A program made the position numbers and the translations under genes. Under the pieces are notes generated by a model. That model saw only the letters and a program-made list of their open reading frames with translations. It did not search any database and was not told the origin of the DNA. From QFNR01 sp043842855 (GTDB taxonomy: Bacteria > Pseudomonadota > Gammaproteobacteria > Burkholderiales > Neisseriaceae), in the NCBI GenBank assembly GCA_043842855.1, contig JBBPJF010000004.1, forward strand, positions 62,001 to 126,000: DNA of 64,000 bases, written 5' to 3'. Shown here one piece after another: positions 26,895 to 34,091 of this stretch. The number at the start of each line of letters is the position of its first letter. The stretch's first letter is position 1.

Positions 26895-27566
26895 TTATTT
26901 TTTTATCAACAAAGTTAACCCATCCCCTAAGGGCAGCATTACACTTTGAAACCGGATATCATTTAATATGCTCTGATTAAATTTTTTAACTACCTGAACT
27001 GAAGAACAGTTACATTCTACCTTGTCTTCTTCTGCCACTCTGCCGCGCAAATAAGTGTTATCTATAGCGATAACGCCTCCTGGTCTCAATAAAGGATAAG
27101 AGGCTTCCACATAAAGGGGCAAACCCTTTTTATCACCATCAAGGAAAATAAAATCAAAAAAATCAGCTCCCCTTTCAGCGAGACATTCCTGCAAAGTCAA
27201 TAAGGCAGGTTGAAGATAAAGGGTTATCTTATTTTCAATACCGGCCTTTTTCCAGAAAGAACGAGCAACATCTGTGTAAGTCACACTCAAATCACACAGC
27301 ACCATTTTTGCCTCAGCGGGCAGATTCAAGCCCATAACCGTACTGCTATATCCGGTATAAACACCTACCTCTAAGTAATACCTGGTCCCAATCAAATTGG
27401 CCAACCAGACTAATAAACGAACCTGTATATCTGATAGCATCATATGGCCCATAAGATGCTGTCGGTTGTAAATTTTGATCTGCTCTAGGATATTATTCGC
27501 AGGTGGACTGATACGCTCAAGGTATTTCAGGAACAGCTGCTCATCAATCGAATAAACTTGACTCAT
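26895..27566 (-). CDS. O-methyltransferase (caffeoyl-CoA O-methyltransferase type)
   Basis: I start at the ATG at 27566 (MSQVYSIDE), giving 223 residues, the family length. The longer frame to 27656 lies almost wholly inside the DUF3460 gene. The SAM-binding YYLEVGVYTGYSSTVMGLNLP, the FDFIFLDGDKKG metal/cofactor loop and the GGVIAIDNTYLRGRV segment are those of the class I methyltransferases of the CCoAOMT group. Bacterial members methylate small catechol-like or unknown substrates. It overlaps the preceding DUF3460 gene by about 23 bases, so the two are coupled. Confidence 0.85.
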   Translation of the reverse strand: MSQVYSIDEQLFLKYLERISPPANNILEQIKIYNRQHLMGHMMLSDIQVRLLVWLANLIGTRYYLEVGVYTGYSSTVMGLNLPAEAKMVLCDLSVTYTDVARSFWKKAGIENKITLYLQPALLTLQECLAERGADFFDFIFLDGDKKGLPLYVEASYPLLRPGGVIAIDNTYLRGRVAEEDKVECNCSSVQVVKKFNQSILNDIRFQSVMLPLGDGLTLLIKK

Positions 27567-27762
27567 CTGCTTCTTGAACGTTAGGAAAATAGGTGTAGGC
27601 TTGCTTAGCACATTCTGCACGTCTAAATTGGGCAAGCTCCGCGGAAGCGGTATCACTCTCCCACAATCTTCTTCTATTTTTAATCCTTTTCTCTCGTTCT
27701 ACAGGCTGATCATTTAAAAAACCTTCTATAAATTGAGTGAATTCAGAAGTATAATGGTACAT
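27544..27762 (-). CDS. DUF3460 family protein
   Basis: The 72-residue protein has the features of this small conserved proteobacterial family: an EFTQFIEGFLND start, a basic middle with RRRLWESDTASAELAQF and the C-terminal KQAYTYFPN. The function is unknown. It precedes and overlaps the O-methyltransferase. The region upstream carries a possible TATTATACT -10 element near 27810 on the reverse side, which I could not place reliably. Confidence 0.72.
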   Translation of the reverse strand: MYHYTSEFTQFIEGFLNDQPVEREKRIKNRRRLWESDTASAELAQFRRAECAKQAYTYFPNVQEADESSLFD

Positions 27763-27852
27763 AAAGTTAAACCTTTTGCTTTAGATAACAGACAAAAACC
27801 GCTCAGTCTGCTATTATACTAGGATCGTGCCGCATGCGCTCTTTTATTCTTT

Positions 27853-27882
27853 TCATCGATTTCCCGCGTATGAAATCGATGA
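27853..27882. repeat. Perfect 11-bp inverted repeat in the pcnB leader
   Basis: TCATCGATTTC is followed by an 8-base spacer and then GAAATCGATGA, ending 31 bases before the pcnB ATG. It lacks a T-run, so it is not a standard terminator. It may be an operator for a dimeric regulator or an RNA hairpin at the start of the pcnB message. Confidence 0.55.
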
Positions 27883-27913
27883 TTATACTCCGTTAAACTA
27901 TTTGTCTTAGTCT

Positions 27914-29218
27914 ATGTGGCCTAAAGCAATCAGAAGACTGTTTTCATCCAAAGTAGCCTCCACCCTCTCTCCCTCTGAAGCTATCCTCGTCCCCTTAGCT
28001 CAACTTAATCCGGCTGGCTTAGGTATTCCTGAGTCCGTTCTGAAAGTTGCTTATACACTAAAAGGAAAAGGGTTTTCCGCCTATATAGTAGGAGGAGCGG
28101 TCAGAGATCTCTTACTTCAACAATCTCCCAAAGACTTTGATCTAGTAACAGATGCCTCACCAGTGCAAATAAAAGCACTCTTTCCTCGTTCCAGAATTAT
28201 TGGTAGAAGGTTTCCCATTGTACATGTTTACACTAAACATGAGGTTCTAGATGTTTCAAGTTTTAGTCTGGACGAAAACTCAAAAGACCAGAGCAAACCC
28301 AACACGGCATCTAAGATCTATAACATTATGGATCAAGATTCGAGAAAAAGAGATTTCACTTGTAACGCACTTTATCTAGACCCACTGGAAAAAACAGTTC
28401 ATTCCTACCATGGCGCATTAGAACATCTTAAAGCTAAATGCCTGGTACCTATTGGCGATCCAGAGATTCGCTTGAAGGAAGACCCTGTACGAATCATTAG
28501 AGGTATACGTATTGCGGCAAAGGCTCAATTAACTATTGAGGCAGAGTTAGCTCATGTGATGCAACAAAATGCCCACTTTCTACTTGAACAATCTTGTTCT
28601 AGGCTTTTTGATGAGTGGGCTAAGGTAATTTACTCAAAAGCAGCCTATCCCTGCTTTCTATACCTCAAAAAATTAAATATTCTTCCCTTTTTACATCCCA
28701 TTACTAAAATAGTAGACCAATACACGGCTGATGTAGCCCTACGCATAGTTAATAATACCCTCGAGCAAACTGATAAACGTCTATTGAATGAACAAACTAT
28801 TTCCCTGGGTTTTGTCTTTGCAGCACTTTTATGGCCGCTAATACAGCAACAGCGGCAACAATTACAGTCACAGGGGCTCAGACCCGCCCACGCGTTGCAT
28901 GAGGCAATTGTAATGGTTATGAATCAAAAAGAGCTTAGTAATAGCTCCATTCCCAATAAAAATCTTAACTACATGCGTGAAATTTGGCATATGCAATTGC
29001 AACTAGAACGAACATACTCTACTCTAAAAATTAAAAAATTACTCGTTCAGCCCCGATTCAGAGCAGCTTACGACTTTTACTTACTGCGTGCCCAAAGCGG
29101 AGATGCAGACCTAGAAAAAGCCCAACAATGGACTGAGTGGATACAATGCTTGCCACAAGAAAAAACTTCCTCTGCTGCGCCAAAAAAAATAGCAAAGCCG
29201 AGGAGAGCTTCAGCATGA
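27914..29218 (+). CDS. pcnB: Poly(A) polymerase I
   Basis: This enzyme adds poly(A) tails to RNA and promotes decay. The 434-residue protein has the nucleotidyltransferase core AYIVGGAVRDLLL and PKDFDLVTDA (catalytic Asp-x-Asp), RIIGRRFPIVHV, the KRDFTCNALYLD block and EDPVRIIRGIR. The basic C-terminal tail (PKKIAKPRRA) is usual in PcnB and separates it from tRNA nucleotidyltransferase. The stop codon overlaps the folK ATG (ATGA), the classic pcnB-folK arrangement. No clear Shine-Dalgarno precedes the ATG. Confidence 0.93.
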   Translation: MWPKAIRRLFSSKVASTLSPSEAILVPLAQLNPAGLGIPESVLKVAYTLKGKGFSAYIVGGAVRDLLLQQSPKDFDLVTDASPVQIKALFPRSRIIGRRFPIVHVYTKHEVLDVSSFSLDENSKDQSKPNTASKIYNIMDQDSRKRDFTCNALYLDPLEKTVHSYHGALEHLKAKCLVPIGDPEIRLKEDPVRIIRGIRIAAKAQLTIEAELAHVMQQNAHFLLEQSCSRLFDEWAKVIYSKAAYPCFLYLKKLNILPFLHPITKIVDQYTADVALRIVNNTLEQTDKRLLNEQTISLGFVFAALLWPLIQQQRQQLQSQGLRPAHALHEAIVMVMNQKELSNSSIPNKNLNYMREIWHMQLQLERTYSTLKIKKLLVQPRFRAAYDFYLLRAQSGDADLEKAQQWTEWIQCLPQEKTSSAAPKKIAKPRRASA

Positions 29219-29712
29219 TTAAAAAGAACTATACAGCTATCGTTGCTTTAGGTAGTAATTTAGGGAACAGTATTCAAATAGTTCAAGATGCTATTTTCGA
29301 CCTAGCAACCTGCCCTTACATGCGTGTGATTCAATCCTCTTCTTTATACCGCACTACCCCAGTTGGTTACTCTCAGCAAAATGATTTTATCAACGCTGTC
29401 TGTGAAATTAATACCACTTCAGACCCGCTCGCCTTCCTAGAACAATTACAAATAATTGAAAAAAAATACCAACGTATACGTACTATACACAACGGTCCGA
29501 GAACACTCGATCTAGATTTAATTGATTTTGAACACTACGTTTGGGATACTGAAGAACTAATCCTCCCTCATCCTCGAGCACACTATAGAAGCTTCGTCAT
29601 GGTCCCATTTGCTGAAATACTTCCTAATTACTTCTTTAACCAATCAACTGTTTGCGCCTGGAAAGAACAATTGGGAGTAAAAGGTGTTCAACGTTTAATA
29701 CGCTCACGTTGA
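29215..29712 (+). CDS. folK: HPPK, dihydropterin pyrophosphokinase
   Basis: This enzyme pyrophosphorylates 6-hydroxymethyl-dihydropterin in folate synthesis. The start at 29215 follows AGGAGAG and overlaps the pcnB stop, and the protein has 165 residues. Motifs: ALGSNLGNSIQI, SSLYRTTPVGY, DFINAVCEI, and the catalytic NGPRTLDLDLIDF followed by LPHPRAH. All are intact. Confidence 0.95.
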   Translation: MIKKNYTAIVALGSNLGNSIQIVQDAIFDLATCPYMRVIQSSSLYRTTPVGYSQQNDFINAVCEINTTSDPLAFLEQLQIIEKKYQRIRTIHNGPRTLDLDLIDFEHYVWDTEELILPHPRAHYRSFVMVPFAEILPNYFFNQSTVCAWKEQLGVKGVQRLIRSR

Positions 29713-29763
29713 TAAAACTTTATTCAAATGTCTCTTGGATTTGTTGAATAAAAAAGGGGTGTT

Positions 29764-30402
29764 ATGAATTACCGTTATATAGTAGTGGAAGGGCCAATTG
29801 GCTCCATGAAGACTGAGCTAGCAGAAAAGTTAGCTTTCTTTTTTAATGGATTATGCTTTCGAGAAGATGTAAACAAGAACCCTTTCTTATTTTCTTTTCT
29901 ACAACAACCCTCTTCACTTGCCTTAGCAACCCAGTTACACTTTTTACTGGACCGCTACCGAATTTTGCAAGAAATAGAAGAAAAATATATCCATAGTGAA
30001 GTAATTATCCTTTCAGATTTCTTACTAGAGAAAGATAGAATTTTTGCCCCAGCCACCTTGACAGCTGAAGAATTGGAGCTATACTGGCGGCTCCGTTTAA
30101 AGCTAGTACCTTCTGTCTTACGTCCTAATTTGATTATTTTATTAGAGGCTTCGCTTGAAACGTTATACGCGAACTTGAGTAAGAGGAATGCGCAGATTGA
30201 ACTTTATCCTGAACACTTTCTTGAAGAAATTCTTAAAGGCTATCAGCATTTTTTCTATATCCACGATGAAATCCCTCAACTGATTGCTAACACTGATGAA
30301 TTGGACTTTCTAAATAATACAGAACATTTCAACTTACTCATAAAAACAATGAAAAAGCTTCAAGGAAAGACTAATTATATTAATCTGGACGAGTCTTTAT
30401 GA
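29764..30402 (+). CDS. Deoxynucleoside kinase family protein
   Basis: The 212-residue protein matches the bacterial deoxyadenosine/deoxycytidine kinase-like proteins found between folK and panB. It has VVEGPIGSMKTELAEKL at the P-loop, the LDRYRILQEIEE segment, SDFLLEKDRIFAP (the DRS/LID-side motif) and LEASLETLYANLSKRN. The P-loop is odd: the Gly normally just before the Lys of GxxxxGKT is Met. Activity may be altered or lost, although the rest looks conserved. The stop overlaps the panB ATG, so the genes are coupled. Confidence 0.82.
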   Translation: MNYRYIVVEGPIGSMKTELAEKLAFFFNGLCFREDVNKNPFLFSFLQQPSSLALATQLHFLLDRYRILQEIEEKYIHSEVIILSDFLLEKDRIFAPATLTAEELELYWRLRLKLVPSVLRPNLIILLEASLETLYANLSKRNAQIELYPEHFLEEILKGYQHFFYIHDEIPQLIANTDELDFLNNTEHFNLLIKTMKKLQGKTNYINLDESL

Positions 30403-31226
30403 TTACAGTTAACACTTTAAAAAAATTGAAAGCAACAGGTCAAAAAATCACTATGCTGACTTGTTATGATGCCTCCTTTTCTGCTCTTTTAGACCAAAGT
30501 GGAATTGAAATCCTTCTAGTGGGAGATTCCCTGGGGATGGTTGTTCAAGGACAGACCTCTACTGTGCCAGTAACTTTAGAGGAAATGGTTTATCATACCT
30601 GTTGTGTCGCAAGGGCTCGTAAAGCGGCGCTAATCCTGGCAGATCTACCTTTCGGAAGCTATGAATCTAGCCGAGAAGAAGCATTTACTTCTGCAGTACA
30701 ATTGATGAAAGCAGGAGCTAATATGGTTAAACTAGAGGGAGGAGCCTGGCAGGCAGAAACTATTCAATTTTTGCAACAAAGAGGTATTCCTGTTTGTGCT
30801 CACATCGGTCTAACACCACAAGCTGTGAATATGACAGGAGGCTACCATGTCCAGGGTTATGGAGAAGCTGCCCATTCTCTGCTTCAGGATGCTATTTTGC
30901 TGGATGAGATAGGCACTAGCCTGCTCCTACTAGAATGCATACCCAAAAGCCTAGCACAAACGGTTACCCGAAAGGTTCAGTGTCCGACTATCGGAATTGG
31001 TGCAGGTGTCCACTGTGATGGACAAGCTTTGGTACTACACGACTTGTTGGGCGTCTATCCGGGCAAAAAAGCAAAATTTGTAAAAAACTTTATGCAGGGG
31101 CAAGGCGCAATCAAAACAGCGATTGAAGCTTACATTAGGGCTGTTAAGGAAGGAAGTTATCCTGATGATGAACACTCCTTCCTTGATGAATCCAAGCCCC
31201 AAAAAGCTTTACAGCCAGCTATCTAG
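30399..31226 (+). CDS. panB: Ketopantoate hydroxymethyltransferase
   Basis: This enzyme transfers a one-carbon unit from methylene-THF to 2-ketoisovalerate in pantothenate synthesis. The 275-residue protein has MLTCYDASFS, LLVGDSLGMVVQG, the ADLPFGSY metal loop, MVKLEGG, the HIGLTPQ motif and IGIGAGVHCDGQ. It is coupled to the kinase upstream by a 4-base overlap. panC, the usual neighbour, is not present: the next gene is on the opposite strand and overlaps the 3' end by 8 bases. Confidence 0.95.
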   Translation: MITVNTLKKLKATGQKITMLTCYDASFSALLDQSGIEILLVGDSLGMVVQGQTSTVPVTLEEMVYHTCCVARARKAALILADLPFGSYESSREEAFTSAVQLMKAGANMVKLEGGAWQAETIQFLQQRGIPVCAHIGLTPQAVNMTGGYHVQGYGEAAHSLLQDAILLDEIGTSLLLLECIPKSLAQTVTRKVQCPTIGIGAGVHCDGQALVLHDLLGVYPGKKAKFVKNFMQGQGAIKTAIEAYIRAVKEGSYPDDEHSFLDESKPQKALQPAI

Positions 31227-32844
31227 TTACCCTCTTTTCTAAATAGCTGTCATAGTCTCCCAGATAGTGTTCGAACCCTCCCTTTCCATCTAATTCTAAT
31301 ACTTGGGTGGCAAGGGAGCTCACCAATTGGCGGTCGTGGGAAACGAAAATTAAGGTTCCAGTATACTTCTCTAGCGCCATATTAAGACTTTCTATAGTCT
31401 CCATGTCCATATGATTGGTTGCTTCATCTAGTATCAGTACATTAGGCCGTTGAAGAAGTAGTTTACCGTATAGCATTCTGCCTTTTTCACCCCCAGAAAG
31501 TACTTTGACGGATTTATTGACCTGATTTCCTCCAAACAAGAGGCGTCCTAGCGTACCTCGAATAACCTGCTCATCATCTTCAGCTTGGCTCCATTGACGC
31601 ATCCACGCAATTAAATCCCGGTCTTCCATAAATTCATTTTCATGGTCCTGAGGGTAGTAGCCAATTCTTGCCTTTTCAGCCCATTTAATTAACCCTGTAT
31701 CAGGCAAAACAGATTCCATTGCCTCATTATAGGCAGTTACTAAAAGTTTAAGCAAAGTAGACTTTCCTGCCCCATTTGGCCCTACTACTGCTAGACGCTC
31801 ACCCGCTTCCAATTTAAAAGATAAATTTTTAAATAGAAGATGCTCATAAGACTTAGATACATCCTTTACTTCCAAAGCGAAGCGATGTAGTTTCTGTTTT
31901 TCCTCATAGCTGAATTTAATATAGGGGCTTTGCCGACTAGAAGGTTTAATCTCCACCATCTGCTCTTTGATTTTATCCGCTTGTCTAAGGCGTGAGGTCG
32001 CTTGTCTCGCTTTTGATTTATTAGCAGAAAAACGTGCTACAAACTCTTGAAGCTGCTGTAATTTTTCCTTAGCTTTAGCATTATCCCTTAACAGTCGTTC
32101 TCTTGCCTGGGCCGAGGCAAGCATGTAGTCATCGTAATTACCTGTGTAAATCCTAATTTCCCCATAATCCAGGTCTGCAATATGCGTACATACTTCGTTT
32201 AAAAAATGCCGGTCGTGGGAAATAATAACCATCGTAGATTCATAGCTATTTAGGATCCCTTCGAGCCAACGAATAGTATTGATATCCAAATTATTGGTTG
32301 GTTCGTCCAACAAAAGGATATCGGGTTTAGAAAACAAAGCTTGCGCCAGTAATACCCGCAACTTCAGTCCAGGAGGTACCTCAGACATTTTGGCACGATA
32401 TAAGTTTTTAGGGACCCCTACTCCTTCCAATAATTCCTCTGCTCTCGACTCAGCAGTATAGCCATCATATTGCGCAAACTTATTTTCTAGCTCAGCAGCT
32501 AGCATATAATCATCTTCCGTGGCTTCTGGATTAGCATAAATTTTATCTCGCTGTGTCATAGCATCCCACATCTGCTCATGCCCGCGCAGAACCACGTCCA
32601 AGACATACTCTTCTTCATAAGCAAACTGATCTTGTCTTAGTTTACCTAAATGGAGCTCTTTATCAATGATGAGTTCTCCCGAAGTGGGTTCTAATTCTCG
32701 GCCCAGAATTTTCAAAAAGGTAGACTTTCCTGAACCGTTAGCGCCAATTAAACCATAACGATTTCCCTCAGAAAACTTAACTGAAACATTTTCAAATAAA
32801 GGCTTTTCGCCTAATTGAATAGTAAGTTTATTAGTAATAATCAA
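31219..32844 (-). CDS. ybiT: ABC-F family ATPase, YbiT type
   Basis: The 541-residue protein has two ABC domains and no membrane part. Domain 1 has GLIGANGSGKSTFLK and LLLDEPTNNLD. A charged linker (residues about 235-310) follows, then domain 2 with VVGPNGAGKSTLLK, the LSGGEKGRM signature and LILDEATNHMD. Sequence is collinear with E. coli YbiT (530 residues), including the GKLRQDQFAYEE and RFSANKSKARQATSRLRQ segments. ABC-F proteins bind the ribosomal E site and modulate translation. The second Walker B has Ala and Met in place of the usual Pro and Leu of EPTNHLD. Confidence 0.88.
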   Translation of the reverse strand: MIITNKLTIQLGEKPLFENVSVKFSEGNRYGLIGANGSGKSTFLKILGRELEPTSGELIIDKELHLGKLRQDQFAYEEEYVLDVVLRGHEQMWDAMTQRDKIYANPEATEDDYMLAAELENKFAQYDGYTAESRAEELLEGVGVPKNLYRAKMSEVPPGLKLRVLLAQALFSKPDILLLDEPTNNLDINTIRWLEGILNSYESTMVIISHDRHFLNEVCTHIADLDYGEIRIYTGNYDDYMLASAQARERLLRDNAKAKEKLQQLQEFVARFSANKSKARQATSRLRQADKIKEQMVEIKPSSRQSPYIKFSYEEKQKLHRFALEVKDVSKSYEHLLFKNLSFKLEAGERLAVVGPNGAGKSTLLKLLVTAYNEAMESVLPDTGLIKWAEKARIGYYPQDHENEFMEDRDLIAWMRQWSQAEDDEQVIRGTLGRLLFGGNQVNKSVKVLSGGEKGRMLYGKLLLQRPNVLILDEATNHMDMETIESLNMALEKYTGTLIFVSHDRQLVSSLATQVLELDGKGGFEHYLGDYDSYLEKRVTR

Positions 32845-32892
32845 AACAATCCCTTTCTCAGGTTAAAACAATAGCCGCTAACTTCCTCGCAG

Positions 32893-33423
32893 CTAAACAA
32901 CTTTTCTTTCTTCCAGTACCCATGGATAGGAAATCCTAATGGCACCCAGCAAAATCCAACTCCAGGCAATGGTGATTGGGAAAGTAGAGTCCTGCATGCT
33001 AAAGGTAACCAGATTATATAAGCTCAAATAAATTATCCCTAGTGATAGTATCCATGGAAAAATTTTTGAGGCATTTGAAGCGCCCTTATAAGTAACCCAA
33101 CTTTGTAAAATAGCGCTATAAATTAGCCAAATTGATGAAATATAAACCACTGTAATTAAAGAAAAGTGTTTAGCCAAGCCAAGGAATAAAGTTCCAAAAA
33201 ACATCGAAAGGACACCATCAACAATCCAAGAATTACGTACAAAAACTACTAAAGGTAGTCTTGCTGCTTCTATCAGCAATAAAAGGCCGCTTATCAATAA
33301 ACCTATGCCTATTAGCCTTAAAAGCATCTCATTGAAAGTAGGGTTGAACAAAACGTAACTGCCTAAACCTAGCCCCACTAGTCCAGCTGTAAAGACCAAA
33401 ACTTCCTTAGCTTGCTTTGACAT
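32893..33423 (-). CDS. HdeD/DUF308-like integral membrane protein
   Basis: I start at the ATG at 33423 because GGAG lies 8 bases before it; a longer frame to 33486 adds nothing recognisable. The 176-residue protein has six predicted hydrophobic segments arranged in pairs, with the glycine-rich GLVGLGLGSYVLFNP and GIGLLISGLLLLIEA, as in the HdeD/DUF308 family. HdeD takes part in acid resistance in E. coli, but that role cannot be assumed here. It stands alone. Confidence 0.62.
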   Translation of the reverse strand: MSKQAKEVLVFTAGLVGLGLGSYVLFNPTFNEMLLRLIGIGLLISGLLLLIEAARLPLVVFVRNSWIVDGVLSMFFGTLFLGLAKHFSLITVVYISSIWLIYSAILQSWVTYKGASNASKIFPWILSLGIIYLSLYNLVTFSMQDSTFPITIAWSWILLGAIRISYPWVLEERKVV

Positions 33424-33856
33424 ACTGCCATCTCCTTCAAAGATTAAAATCTCGGCTAACCTAAAATAGGTTGTCGATTTAGTCAAGAAAAGCTGCCAAA
33501 ATTATACTGATAATTATAGCCATCTCATGTGGTTGGTTGGTCCTTGGCTTTCCTAAACGGTTGGATAATCTAGATGACTCAATCTACCCATACATTTAAG
33601 TCCCAACTGTAAACATAGATAGTTTTAATTTCATTAATCTAAGTGTATTAACTTGGCTATCCGCAATCAAGAAGGTAGTACCTTTTCTACTTGTTCTTAC
33701 TGTTGGGACTTTAACGATAGCAAAATTTTATGTTTAAGCTTCTCGCCTTAGATCCAATGAGTAGCTTTTGGTGCATGACTCTAAAGTGAAAAGCGGTATA
33801 ATGCAGCTGCTAATGATTATTAGTTTTTTTATTTTTTGCTTTTCTATAGATGACGT
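33424..33856. other. Divergent intergenic region before feoA
   Basis: About 430 bases between the HdeD-like gene and feoA. The right end holds the feo promoter listed separately. The remainder shows no gene or strong structure. Confidence 0.5.
33775..33823 (+). promoter_or_regulatory. Candidate feo promoter with Fur-box-like palindrome
   Basis: A perfect -10 TATAAT at 33797-33802 has a weaker -35 (ATGACT, 33775-33780) 16 bases upstream. At 33810-33823 the sequence CTAATGATTATTAG has matching CTAAT/ATTAG ends and resembles half of a Fur box (GATAATGATAATCATTATC), lying over the likely transcription start. Iron repression through Fur is inferred; the match is partial. Confidence 0.42.
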
Positions 33857-34087
33857 ATGCATACCACCCTTGATCAACTAGCCCAACATCAAAGAGCCTT
33901 TATCCGCGGTTTTAAACCAGAACAAATGGGAACTCGTAGAAAATTGCTCGCTATGGGCATTACGCCAGGGTGTGAAGTAGAACTTATCAGGATCGCGCCC
34001 TTAGGGGATCCTCTGCAAATCAGAGTAAGAGGGTTCCAACTTTGTTTGCGCCAACGTGAGGCTGCTCTTATCCTGGTGGAGATTTAA
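33857..34087 (+). CDS. feoA: Ferrous iron transport protein A
   Basis: The 76-residue protein is a single SH3-like FeoA domain with FIRGFKPEQMGTRRKLLAMGITPG, within which LLAMGITPG is the family hallmark, then GDPLQIRVRGFQLCLR. It is thought to bind FeoB and assist Fe(II) uptake. It is the first gene of the feoABC operon, 4 bases before feoB. Confidence 0.93.
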   Translation: MHTTLDQLAQHQRAFIRGFKPEQMGTRRKLLAMGITPGCEVELIRIAPLGDPLQIRVRGFQLCLRQREAALILVEI

Positions 34088-34091
34088 ATCA

